Position numbers and translations under genes: made by a program. A model generated the notes under the pieces. The model did no database searches. It saw only the letters and a program-made list of their open reading frames with translations, and was not told the origin of the DNA. This document shows positions 50,607-57,810 of a DNA stretch of 64,000 bases, piece after piece (position 1 is the first letter of the stretch; each line of letters begins with the position of its first letter). The stretch comes from Haladaptatus paucihalophilus DX253 (GTDB taxonomy: Archaea > Halobacteriota > Halobacteria > Halobacteriales > Haladaptataceae): the NCBI RefSeq assembly GCF_000376445.1, contig NZ_AQXI01000001.1:590962-654961 (forward strand). Direction: 5' to 3'.

Positions 50607-51351
50607 CGTCTTCCCCCTCGAATCGGTCGCCGTAGATTCGTTTCGACCCGCCGCCGGACGAGTGCCACCCGCTCTTCGGTACCGTCGAGTAGCGCGCGAC
50701 GCCGCCCATGTCCGACCGAGACCCCGCCATCGTGGAGTACGCGGACGGGTTCTCGGACGACGGCTGTCCCGCCCCGCCCATCGACTCGTTCTCCTCTTTG
50801 ACCTCCTGCAGGTCGTTTCGGGTGTCCATGAGTTGCTCGCGGAACTCGTCCACGCTCTCTTGCAACTGGTTCCGTAGTTTCGATTCGTACAGTTCGGACT
50901 GCACCTCGTTTTTGAGGTCGCCGTCCATCATGCCGTCTCCGTCGTCGTCCCCGTCCGAATCGCCGACCCCGACGTTTTCGAGCGCGTCGGTGAACTCGTC
51001 GCTCTCGTTCCACAGGCTTCGGACGTCGGTGGACGACCACAGTTCGCGGAACTCGACGGCGCGTATCAGGCTTCGAACGTCGATGAGTTCCCCCGGGTCG
51101 CCCTCGTCAACGGCGTCCGGGGTGTCCTCCAACTCGATGACGTCCGGGAGTTCGGACAGTTCGACGACCTCGGGAACGTCGGTGAGGTCGAGTTCGTCGA
51201 GTACGTCCTCGCCCTCGTCCAGCACGTCCCAGAGTTTTTGCGCTTCGCGCGAGACGTCCTCGAACGAGTCGGCCGCCTCGAACGCCGCCGTCAGCCCGTC
51301 GAGTCCCGACCGCACGTCCTCGGTGAACGCGTCGATTCGGTCGCTATCCAT
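50599..51351 (-). CDS. Acidic 250-residue protein in the gvpI position
   Basis: The gene sits between gvpH and gvpJ, where haloarchaeal clusters have gvpI, and overlaps both by 8 bases. Unlike classical GvpI (small and strongly basic), this product is 250 residues and acidic over its first 180, with a run of Val/Glu/Asp/Leu-rich segments (VPEVVELSELPDVIELED) and a coiled-coil-like helix (SELYESKLRNQLQESVDEFREQ). The last 50 residues turn Ser/Gly- and Lys/Arg-rich (KSGWHSSGGGSKRIYGDRF), which may be the only GvpI-like part. Function unknown. Confidence 0.7.
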   Translation of the reverse strand: MDSDRIDAFTEDVRSGLDGLTAAFEAADSFEDVSREAQKLWDVLDEGEDVLDELDLTDVPEVVELSELPDVIELEDTPDAVDEGDPGELIDVRSLIRAVEFRELWSSTDVRSLWNESDEFTDALENVGVGDSDGDDDGDGMMDGDLKNEVQSELYESKLRNQLQESVDEFREQLMDTRNDLQEVKEENESMGGAGQPSSENPSAYSTMAGSRSDMGGVARYSTVPKSGWHSSGGGSKRIYGDRFEGEDDE

Positions 51352-51766
51352 CGGGCACCCCCCGACCGATGCGCAGTTCGAGGATGTAGTTGTTGTACGA
51401 TGCGTTCGTGACTCGCGCGGCTTCCCAGTCGAGGGCGAGTCGTTTTATCGGTCGTTCGCCCTCGCGGACCTCCACGGTACCCGTCTCGGCGTCGAACGTG
51501 ACCCCGAGGTCGTCCTTCGAAACGCCGGGGAGGTCGATTGTGACGACGAGTTCGCCGTCCTCCTCCCGGGTGTTCGTCAGGTATTTCTGTTGCCGCTGTC
51601 GGGACTGGCTCCGTTGCTTGCGCGGAGCGCCCGATTCGATTGATCCGACGGAGATTCCGTAGTTGATTTTCCCCCGTGGCGTGTCGCGGCCGCCAGTGTG
51701 TGCGCGTGTCGTGTCGTCGTCCGAGAGTTCGTTGGCCAGTCTGACCAGCCGTTCGATGAGTCCCAT
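51344..51766 (-). CDS. gvpH: Gas vesicle-associated Hsp20-like protein GvpH
   Basis: A 140-residue protein whose C-terminal half (EDGELVVTIDLPGVSKDDLGVTFDAETGTVEV) is an alpha-crystallin/Hsp20-type strand pattern, preceded by a basic, Gln-rich stretch (RKQRSQSRQRQQKYL). GvpH is a gas-vesicle-locus protein with small-heat-shock character that binds other Gvp proteins; it is not in the minimal set. Its ATG shares one base with the gvpG stop. Confidence 0.82.
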   Translation of the reverse strand: MGLIERLVRLANELSDDDTTRAHTGGRDTPRGKINYGISVGSIESGAPRKQRSQSRQRQQKYLTNTREEDGELVVTIDLPGVSKDDLGVTFDAETGTVEVREGERPIKRLALDWEAARVTNASYNNYILELRIGRGVPDG

Positions 51767-52020
51767 TATCGTTTCACCTCGACTTTCCCGCTTCGCAGTC
51801 GTTCGTGGGCCGTCTCCGCGACGTCGAGTCGTGTTTCGAGGGTCGCTTTCCGCTCTTCGTACTCCTCGTCCGACAACTCACCGAGTTCGTACAGCAGGTG
51901 CGTCTCCTTGAGTTCGTCCTGAATGCCCGCAACGTCGTACATCTCGTCCACCGCCAGCGAGTGAAGCACGTCCACCATCGACACCAGCGGTTTGAACAGC
52001 AGGTCGTCGACGATGATCAT
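51766..52020 (-). CDS. gvpG: Gas vesicle protein GvpG
   Basis: An 84-residue helical protein beginning MIIVDDLLFKPLVSMVDVLHSLA, then an acidic coiled coil (ELGELSDEEYEERKATLETRLD). It is essential for vesicle assembly and is thought to act as an accessory/chaperone with GvpF. Start overlaps the gvpF stop by 4 bases. Confidence 0.88.
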   Translation of the reverse strand: MIIVDDLLFKPLVSMVDVLHSLAVDEMYDVAGIQDELKETHLLYELGELSDEEYEERKATLETRLDVAETAHERLRSGKVEVKR

Positions 52021-52643
52021 CGCTGGGCTCCGACGTGGATGTCCACGAAGTTGTACGGTGCCCACGGTCCCGTAAACTGGACGGTCAATTCCCCGTACTC
52101 GTCGCGTATCTCCCCCACTTCAGCCGCGAACGTCTCGCGGTCCTCGGTCGCCACGAGGTACGACCGGTTGAGGACGAGGCGGTCGCTGAACAGGTCGTCC
52201 TCCGTCTCGCTCTCGGCGACGGCCGCGAGTCGCTCGCCCACGTCCTCCCGAATTTCGTCGCGCGGCAACTCGTCGTCCTCCCCGGCCACGAGTTTGACGC
52301 CGAGTTCGACGTGTCCATCGACCTCGTTGAGCGCCTTCCTGAACGCGCGGCGTGCACCCCTGAGGACGCTCTTCAGGCTTCGGTTGTCTTTGAACGCCAT
52401 GCCGAACTGCATCGGCACCACGGCGTCCACGTCGTCACGTTCGAGGACGTCCCGAAGTACCTCGTCGTGCGTCTTGCTATCCTCGTCGGTTCGCTCGGGG
52501 TCGGTCGTGTCGATGTCCGAGACGACGGCGGAGAGCGACCGGTACGTTACCGTGTACACCCGGTCGGCGTCACCGACGGTTTCAGTGTCGAACTCGAAAT
52601 CGTTCTTCTCGACGACCCCGTAGACGTATCGGTTCGAACTCAT
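52017..52643 (-). CDS. gvpF: Gas vesicle protein GvpF
   Basis: A 208-residue GvpF/L family protein: NRYVYGVVEKNDFEF at the start, LSAVVSDIDTTDP, the helical VVPMQFGMAFKD region and the closing QFTGPWAPYNFVDIH block. GvpF is the Gvp most closely bound to GvpA during assembly. It leads the compact eight-gene run. A TATA-like TTATTAA lies 50 bases upstream (52693-52699 on the plus strand), giving a short leader. Confidence 0.9.
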   Translation of the reverse strand: MSSNRYVYGVVEKNDFEFDTETVGDADRVYTVTYRSLSAVVSDIDTTDPERTDEDSKTHDEVLRDVLERDDVDAVVPMQFGMAFKDNRSLKSVLRGARRAFRKALNEVDGHVELGVKLVAGEDDELPRDEIREDVGERLAAVAESETEDDLFSDRLVLNRSYLVATEDRETFAAEVGEIRDEYGELTVQFTGPWAPYNFVDIHVGAQR

Positions 52644-52692
52644 CGTTTCATGGAGACGGTGCTCCTACGACTGGCAACCGACGTGACGTGCG

Positions 52693-52699
52693 TTAATAA
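52693..52699 (-). promoter_or_regulatory. TATA-like element for gvpF operon
   Basis: TTATTAA on the minus strand, 50 bases upstream of the gvpF ATG. With archaeal TATA-to-start spacing of about 25 bases, transcription would begin near 52665. It is the only AT-rich patch in the 150-base gap. Confidence 0.45.
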
Positions 52700-52735
52700 G
52701 TCGTGTGGCGGAAAATGCAAGCATGCGCCGCTTTT

Positions 52736-52785
52736 GCCCCGTTTCGGCGGGTTGCTTGCGGCCCGACCGCTATTCGAAACGGGGC
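52736..52785 (-). terminator. Long stem-loop between gvp genes
   Basis: A perfect 11-bp stem GCCCCGTTTCG/CGAAACGGGGC with a 28-base loop, in the gap between the 226-residue gene and gvpF. No T-run follows, so intrinsic termination is uncertain; it might stabilise or process the message or separate the two transcription units. Confidence 0.4.
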
Positions 52786-52793
52786 CGCGGTCG

Positions 52794-53474
52794 TCACTGG
52801 GCGGCTTTTCGCTGGTCGAGTTCGTCCATCAGGTCGTTGGCCAGCGCTTCGAGGTCCTCGTTCGAGAGTTGGTCGAGTTCGATTCCGTCCTCGAAATCGG
52901 TCTCCTCGTCGGCGTCCTCGGCATCGCTCTTTCCCTGCCGATTTTCGGATTCCTCCTCCGACGCCTGTTTTTCTTCCGTTTTCTCTTGGTCCGTCGATGC
53001 CCCGTTTTCATCGCTGGACCGTTCGTCTTCGCTCTCGGACTCCCGGTCTTCGTCTTCGCTCGCCGTCCGTTCGTCGTCCTCGCTTTCGCTCCCGCCGATG
53101 CCGCTCGCGGTGGCGATTATCTCCGTCGCCTCCTCCTTGCTCACTTCGAAGGCGTCCTGCACGCGCTCTCGGACCAGTCGTTCGCGTGCCTCTTCTTCCC
53201 CGTCCGTCTCTTCACCCTCCGATTCGGCTTCGCCGTTCCCCTCGAAACGGGCTTCCAGGCGATTTCCGAGCGACTCCCCGACCTTTCGTCCGACCACCAT
53301 CCCGAGGCCGCAGCCGACGAGTCGTCCGAGGTCACGACCGACGGTTCCCCCGTTTTCGGCTTCCATTTCGGTGAGTTCGTCCACCAACTCTTCGACAGTT
53401 AGCTCCTCACCCACGTTCTGTTCGACCAGCTTTCGTACCGTTCCTGTTTCGTCTTCGGTCATGTCGTCCCCCAT
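52794..53474 (-). CDS. Acidic protein of unknown function in the gvp locus
   Basis: A 226-residue protein that I do not recognise. N-terminal 45 residues are helical (VRKLVEQNVGEELTVEELVDEL). Residues about 45-70 form a glycine-zipper hydrophobic segment (GRDLGRLVGCGLGMVVGRKVG) that could sit in a membrane or pack against shell protein. Residues 80-225 are a very acidic Glu/Asp/Ser/Gln tail ending in a short helix. It begins where the second gvpO ends, with no gap, so it is co-transcribed with a gas vesicle gene. An in-frame ATG at 53462 is an alternative start. Confidence 0.6.
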   Translation of the reverse strand: MGDDMTEDETGTVRKLVEQNVGEELTVEELVDELTEMEAENGGTVGRDLGRLVGCGLGMVVGRKVGESLGNRLEARFEGNGEAESEGEETDGEEEARERLVRERVQDAFEVSKEEATEIIATASGIGGSESEDDERTASEDEDRESESEDERSSDENGASTDQEKTEEKQASEEESENRQGKSDAEDADEETDFEDGIELDQLSNEDLEALANDLMDELDQRKAAQ

Positions 53475-53918
53475 TCAGCGTTCTTCCGTGGCGAATATCT
53501 CGCTCTGCGTTTCGACGCTTCCGCGGCGGTACCGCCCCGCACGACCGTAGCCGTGGACGGTCCCGTCCGATTCGAGGCTGATGACGTATCGTCCGAGGAT
53601 ATCCTGCGTATCCGGCACCGCGGTCCGCTCGACAACCTCGGCGACGACCCGCCAGCCGTCGTCGTCCTGTTCCCCGACTTCGACGATTCCGTCGAGCGGC
53701 GACCCGATGAGGTCCCCGGCGATGGCCCGTCCGATATCCCTCGCATCGTAGAGGTCGATGTCGCCGTCGGAATCGATTATCTCGTCCACATCGACCGTTT
53801 TGGCCGTCCCGGTTTGGCCCGACGAGTCGTCATCCTCCGTCTTCTCGACCGCCGCGGACAACCGGTCTACCACGTCGTCGAACTCGTCCGTCTCGGAGTC
53901 GCTCGTTGAGTCGGTCAT
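53475..53918 (-). CDS. gvpO: Second GvpO-type gas vesicle protein
   Basis: A 147-residue GvpO-domain protein. The region DLIGSPLDGIVEVGEQDDDGWRVVAEVVERTAVPDTQDILGRYVISLESDG aligns block for block with the GvpO at 54794, but it lacks that protein's N-terminal Cys/His motif and has a longer acidic start. ATG 53918 is chosen because the 32 codons upstream lack acidic GvpO character. It begins the minus-strand gvp region, divergent from gvpA. Confidence 0.85.
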   Translation of the reverse strand: MTDSTSDSETDEFDDVVDRLSAAVEKTEDDDSSGQTGTAKTVDVDEIIDSDGDIDLYDARDIGRAIAGDLIGSPLDGIVEVGEQDDDGWRVVAEVVERTAVPDTQDILGRYVISLESDGTVHGYGRAGRYRRGSVETQSEIFATEER

Positions 53919-54136
53919 CGTTCCCCGGAATCGAGTCGTGGCCGAGTACCATAGTTCGTTTGCCTGCAAGAACGGTGCCGATTTTGGACCGACGGAATAC
54001 CCATCAACCGGCACGGTCGTCTTCGGAGGGAATTTCGTGGATAACGGACGTTCTGTCCCCCTCTACTCCTATATTCGTCTCTACAATTTTGAAATATATA
54101 ATAAACTTTAATATAGATACGAAGATGATTTTATCC

Positions 54137-54144
54137 GGAGGTGA
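54137..54144 (+). promoter_or_regulatory. Perfect Shine-Dalgarno GGAGGTGA
   Basis: Eight bases fully complementary to the archaeal 16S 3' end, five bases before ATG 54150. Most genes in this window have weak or no SD, so this one stands out. An AT-rich TATA-like tract lies 15-65 bases upstream. Confidence 0.6.
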
Positions 54145-54149
54145 GAACA

Positions 54150-54209
54150 ATGCTTGGATTTAACCTTTGGGACGACTGCGTTCCTGCTGGAATCAGCTGG
54201 GCCTGCTAA
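54150..54209 (+). CDS. Tiny 19-codon open frame with strong SD
   Basis: It encodes a 19-residue peptide rich in Trp, Cys and small residues, with two Trp and two Cys, the last Cys at the very end, and a hydrophobic profile (two acids only). It is too short for usual gene calls. The perfect SD and good spacing suggest real translation, as a leader peptide, a small membrane-active or signalling peptide, or part of an attenuator: a hairpin follows 10 bases after the stop. Chance remains possible. Confidence 0.4.
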   Translation: MLGFNLWDDCVPAGISWAC

Positions 54210-54454
54210 AGGATGGGTTCCGGCAAACTGCCGGACTCCCGAACCGTATCGTTGATTTGACACTCGGTAGTGGGGCACTGCTACCAACTGTGGTTTTTTC
54301 GGAGGGGGAAAGAGGGATTTCTGACGATACATTGGAAGCGGATAGCGGACCCCGTGTCTCCGCGACGATGGCCGATGTGACGGTCGTTCGCTCGTCCTTT
54401 TCGAGCGGCGTCTCTCCGCTCCCGTTAAAAGTAACTTGCAGGGTCGGCCCGAAC

Positions 54455-54472
54455 GGTGAAATATCGTTCACC
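54455..54472 (+). promoter_or_regulatory. Inverted repeat upstream of gvpA
   Basis: GGTGAA-ATATCG-TTCACC, six-base perfect arms around an ATATCG centre that overlaps a TATA-like AAATATC, 41 bases before the gvpA ATG. A protein bound here would cover the core promoter. Classical gvpA activator sites lie upstream of TATA, so this would be a different arrangement. Confidence 0.4.
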
Positions 54473-54512
54473 TACACTACCCAAGGGAGGGATTCGGTTC
54501 CCCTGAACAACT

Positions 54513-54776
54513 ATGGTACAAGCAGAACCAAACTCGTCGAGTCTCGCGGACGTTCTGGACCGCATCCTCGACAAAGGAGTCGTCATCGACGTGTGGGCTC
54601 GCATCTCCGTGGTCGGCATCGAGGTGCTCACCGTCGAGGCGCGCGTCGTGGTCGCATCGGTCGATACCTTCCTCCACTACGCAAAGGAGATGGCGAAGTT
54701 AGAACGAGCATCCTCGGAGGACGAAATCGACTTCGAACAGGTCGAGGTCGCGTCCCCCGAGGCCAGTACGTCATAA
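54513..54776 (+). CDS. gvpA: Gas vesicle major structural protein GvpA
   Basis: An 87-residue shell protein that polymerises into the vesicle wall. The core [51 protein letters not shown] matches GvpA essentially throughout, with the hydrophobic beta strands and helix of the fold. A roughly 20-residue acidic/Ser tail is a haloarchaeal feature. It is the only gvpA here; gvpC is absent. It is followed 17 bases later by gvpO. Confidence 0.96.
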   Translation: MVQAEPNSSSLADVLDRILDKGVVIDVWARISVVGIEVLTVEARVVVASVDTFLHYAKEMAKLERASSEDEIDFEQVEVASPEASTS

Positions 54777-54793
54777 GAACGGCGTAAAACACC

Positions 54794-55273
54794 ATGTCCA
54801 AAGCAGACCAGTGCCGGGCGCTCACCGAGGACGGCGAGCGGTGCGCACACCCGGCACAGGACGACGGATTTTGCCACCAGCACGGCCCGGACGACGAGAC
54901 GATAGACGACGCCGACGAGGACGTCTCTGGAAACGACGGCGAGACGAGAGACGACCGGGAGGGAGACAAAAACGTGAGCGAGGATTCCGACGACGAAAAA
55001 GCGACAGGCAACGGTGAGTTCGACGTGATGGACGTCCGCGAGACGGTCGAGGACGTCGCCGACGATTTGGTCGGGCACCCGCTCGACGGAATCATCGAAA
55101 TAACGGACGACGGCGACGGCTGGGAGGTCGTCGTCGAAATGGTAGAACGGAGCGCGATACCGGACACCCAAGACATCCTCGGACAGTACGCGATTTCACT
55201 TTCCGAGTCGGGTGACGTGAGCGGGTACCGCCTCAGGGAACGATACCGCCGGGGGGACAGTCAGGAGTGGTGA
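54794..55273 (+). CDS. gvpO: Gas vesicle protein GvpO, halophile type
   Basis: A 159-residue protein. The N-terminus has a Cys/His motif (CRALTEDGERCAHPAQDDGFCHQH) that resembles a small zinc-binding site, then an acidic linker, and the GvpO domain (DLVGHPLDGIIEITDDGDGWEVVVEMVERSAIPDTQDILGQYAISL). GvpO is required for vesicle formation. It is co-transcribed with gvpA and ends 1 base from the convergent FUN14 gene. Confidence 0.9.
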   Translation: MSKADQCRALTEDGERCAHPAQDDGFCHQHGPDDETIDDADEDVSGNDGETRDDREGDKNVSEDSDDEKATGNGEFDVMDVRETVEDVADDLVGHPLDGIIEITDDGDGWEVVVEMVERSAIPDTQDILGQYAISLSESGDVSGYRLRERYRRGDSQEW

Positions 55274-55274
55274 A

Positions 55275-55595
55275 CTATCCCTTTCGGAAGCCGATCATGA
55301 ATCCGCCGATGAATCCGGCGCTCACGGAGAGCGTCGAGAGCAGCGTCGTCAGCCACGACGGGGGCGTCCCGTTTTCGGCGACCTGACCGGTCTTCAACAG
55401 TCCGGCCGAGAGTTTCTCCCAGTCTACCGTTAGTATCCCGCGCGATTCGAGGAACTTGAACAGGGCGAGTTCGAGGCCGACGATCACCGCGATGAGTTTC
55501 GCGACTTTCTTCGCGGCGAACCCGATGATGCCGCCGATGACGGCACCGCTTCCCAGTTGGAGTCCGAGTTGTTGAGGGTCTATCCCGACTTGCAT
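55275..55595 (-). CDS. FUN14-like membrane protein
   Basis: A 106-residue protein with a FUN14 (Pfam DUF1630-type) arrangement: GSGAVIGGIIGFAAKKVAKLIAVIVGLELALFKFLESRG and a second helix pair (LSTLSVSAGFIGGFMIGFRKG). In archaea these glycine-rich double-span proteins have unknown roles, sometimes near gas vesicle or redox genes. ATG 55595 is chosen; a GTG two codons upstream exists. Confidence 0.78.
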   Translation of the reverse strand: MQVGIDPQQLGLQLGSGAVIGGIIGFAAKKVAKLIAVIVGLELALFKFLESRGILTVDWEKLSAGLLKTGQVAENGTPPSWLTTLLSTLSVSAGFIGGFMIGFRKG

Positions 55596-55813
55596 CGTCA
55601 CACCCAGAACACTGATAGGTTAAATTTCTTGTGGTTTTGAACGAATACCAAACGAGAAGACGGCGGAAACGGCGGCCGATTCGATGGTCTCGTCCCGTCG
55701 ATGATTCGACACGCGACCGACATCACTCCGGGGAGCCAGTCGCTTCCCGAAACGATACCACCGACGCGCTCCCGATGGTTTTAAACAGATGAACGACCCG
55801 ATATAACATATCA

Positions 55814-56341
55814 ATGGCTTTCGAGGACCTGCTAAGCGACCCGGTGATTCAGAAATATCTTCACGAATTGGTCGGGCCGAAAGGAATGCCGGTCGCCGCC
55901 GCGCCGCCGGACGGTGAAGTGACCGACGAGGAACTCGCGGAGGAACTCGACCTCGAACTCAACGACGTTCGACGGGCGCTGTTCATCCTCTACGAGAACG
56001 ACTTGGCGAGCTATCGACGCCTCCGCGACGAGGATTCGGGGTGGCTCACCTACCTCTGGACGTTCGAGTACGACAAGATACCGGAGAACTTGGAGGAAGA
56101 GATGTACCGCCTCCTGGACGCGCTCCAGCAGCGTGAAGAGTACGAACGGAACCACGAGTTCTATCTCTGTGAAATCTGCTCGCTCCGGTTCGAGTTCGGT
56201 GAGGCGATGGACTTCGGCTTCGAATGTCCCGAATGTGGTTCGCCCCTCGAATCCATGGAGAACTCGATGCTCGTCGAGTCCATGGAGGACCGAATCGACG
56301 ACCTCGAAGACGAACTCAACGTCGAAACGCTCGGTGCATAA
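55814..56341 (+). CDS. tfe: Transcription initiation factor TFE (TFIIE-alpha)
   Basis: A 175-residue general factor that helps promoter opening with RNA polymerase. It has an N-terminal winged helix (DPVIQKYLHELVGPKG, VTDEELAEELDLELNDVRRALFIL) and a zinc ribbon CEICSLRF...FECPECGSPLE (four Cys in CxxC pairs). A coiled-coil linker joins them. Its stop overlaps the DUF2110 start by one base. A TATA-like TTTTAAA lies about 36 bases before the ATG. Confidence 0.92.
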   Translation: MAFEDLLSDPVIQKYLHELVGPKGMPVAAAPPDGEVTDEELAEELDLELNDVRRALFILYENDLASYRRLRDEDSGWLTYLWTFEYDKIPENLEEEMYRLLDALQQREEYERNHEFYLCEICSLRFEFGEAMDFGFECPECGSPLESMENSMLVESMEDRIDDLEDELNVETLGA

Positions 56342-57012
56342 TGGTCGTTCTCGCAACCAAAGTGTACGTCAGCGGCGACGCGAAACGACGCGCACTCGAC
56401 GGTCTCCAGTCCCTCGTCGAAAACGCGCTCGGCGACCTCGACGTCGAGTTCGACATCGGCGTCCGGCACGACGATTTCGTCTCCGTCACCGTCGAAGGAG
56501 AGGACGAAGTGGTCGCCCGGAACGTCCTCGCCGAGGAGTGGGGCGAAGTCACGCCGAACCTCCGCGACGGCGACACCTACGTCGGCACGCTTGAATCGTG
56601 GGACGACGACGGGGTCGTCCTCGACGCCGGACAGGAGGTTCGGATTCCGGCGGCCGAACTCGGCCTCGGTCCCGGCAGACCGGAACAGGTCGTCGAACGC
56701 TTCGGACTCGTCCAGCACATGCCGATGGAGTTCGTCTACGCGGACGACGGCTCGTCGCGCCTCTCGGACGACGAGCGTGACCGCCTGTTCGACTGGTCGC
56801 GCGGGAACGGCCGCGTGAACGTCAACAGCGCGACGCGGGGCGAGGTCCGGGCGACGGTCAACCGCGCCGGACACGCACAGGACATCGTGACCGTCGAGCG
56901 ACTCGGCGTGTTAGAACAGAGCATCGTCTGTACCGAAAACACCGACCCACCGGGACTACTCGCCAGCATCGGCGGCTACATCCCGGCCGAAATCCGTTGT
57001 GTAATTCCATGA
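56341..57012 (+). CDS. DUF2110 family protein
   Basis: A 223-residue protein that I recognise as the conserved archaeal DUF2110 type, often next to tfe. It has an N-terminal alpha/beta domain (MVVLATKVYVSGDAKRRALDGLQSLVEN), a central RNA-binding-like region (YVGTLESWDDDGVVLDAGQEVRIPAAELGLG) and a C-terminal part with HAQDIVTVERLGVLEQSIVC. The function is not known; translation or transcription accessory work is guessed from its neighbour. It overlaps the lipoprotein gene by 4 bases. Confidence 0.82.
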   Translation: MVVLATKVYVSGDAKRRALDGLQSLVENALGDLDVEFDIGVRHDDFVSVTVEGEDEVVARNVLAEEWGEVTPNLRDGDTYVGTLESWDDDGVVLDAGQEVRIPAAELGLGPGRPEQVVERFGLVQHMPMEFVYADDGSSRLSDDERDRLFDWSRGNGRVNVNSATRGEVRATVNRAGHAQDIVTVERLGVLEQSIVCTENTDPPGLLASIGGYIPAEIRCVIP

Positions 57013-57776
57013 GAAAACGGCTCGCCCTCGGGATTGGTCTGCTCTTCCTCCTCGTGGCCAGTGCCGGCTGTACTTCCGTGTTCGGGCCGGGCGAAATCAG
57101 CCAGCAGAAACTCTCGCGGAACGCGACGTACGACTGGGACACCCCACAGGACGTGACGTACAACGTCACGAGCAACCAATATCAGGCGGTCTACGAACTC
57201 GACAAGAAGGGGACCCTCGAAATCCACCAGGAGGAATCCTTCGGCGAGGAGGCACCCGTCGAGATTTCCGCCGTGCAGTTCCGCTACCCTAACCGCACCG
57301 TCGTCGACGCCGACCACATCGAGGTGAAGAAGACGAAATCCTCGACCATCATCAAACCGCCACAGGGACAGGGACAACTCGCGTACACGGCGTCGAGACA
57401 GGGCAAGACGTTCTACGTCCCGACCTACTTGAAGGAGAAGACGTACGAGGTGACCATCCCGCGCGGGATGCGGGTCGATACCTTCCTGTTGAGCGACGTG
57501 CGTCCCGGCGGCTACGAGACGACGATGGAGAACGGTCGTGAACACATCATCTGGTCGACTCCGGTGAAATCCGACAGCATCTCGGTCCGCTACTACCTCG
57601 GGCGCGACAAGTGGATATTCGCCGGAATCGTCGCGCTGGCGCTGCTCATCGGCTTGGTCGGGTTGGCCTACTACCGCTATCAGATTCGACAACTCGAACG
57701 CCAGCGGGAGGAGATGGGCCTGAACATGGACATCTCGGACGATGATGTGGGCGACGGGCCGCCGCCCGGAATGTGA
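57009..57776 (+). CDS. DUF5803-type lipoprotein with C-terminal membrane span
   Basis: A 255-residue protein. The signal LALGIGLLFLLVASAGC ends in a lipobox. A beta-rich extracellular domain follows (residues 40-190, with YDWDTPQDVTYNVTSNQYQ and YVPTYLKEKTYEVTIPRG), then a hydrophobic helix (IFAGIVALALLIGLVGLAYYRY) and a basic/acidic cytoplasmic tail. Having both a lipobox and a C-terminal span is unusual. Function unknown. Translationally coupled to DUF2110. Confidence 0.78.
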   Translation: MRKRLALGIGLLFLLVASAGCTSVFGPGEISQQKLSRNATYDWDTPQDVTYNVTSNQYQAVYELDKKGTLEIHQEESFGEEAPVEISAVQFRYPNRTVVDADHIEVKKTKSSTIIKPPQGQGQLAYTASRQGKTFYVPTYLKEKTYEVTIPRGMRVDTFLLSDVRPGGYETTMENGREHIIWSTPVKSDSISVRYYLGRDKWIFAGIVALALLIGLVGLAYYRYQIRQLERQREEMGLNMDISDDDVGDGPPPGM

Positions 57777-57810
57777 GAGCACTTTTCTTCATCGCGGTCA
57801 ACGGTTCGGT

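Larger units (their letters stand above)
53919..54512. other. Divergent intergenic region between gvpO2 and gvpA
   Basis: A 594-base region unusually AT-rich at 54070-54135 (GAAATATATAATAAAC). It contains one tiny frame with a perfect Shine-Dalgarno (54150), a 6-bp hairpin TCCGGC/GCCGGA (54219-54235), a T-run at 54292-54297 and the inverted repeat before gvpA. No larger gene was credible; the longer frame starting at 54167 is Arg/Gly-rich and lacks features. Confidence 0.6.

Noticed and set aside
54167-54787. A 206-codon plus-strand frame spanning the gvpA region
   Set aside because: Covers gvpA out of frame, Arg/Gly-rich, and gvpA is certain.
57742-57810. Longer start for the CinA-like protein
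   Set aside because: The upstream codons lie within the end of the lipoprotein gene and lack family residues; ATG 57811 begins the conserved motif.
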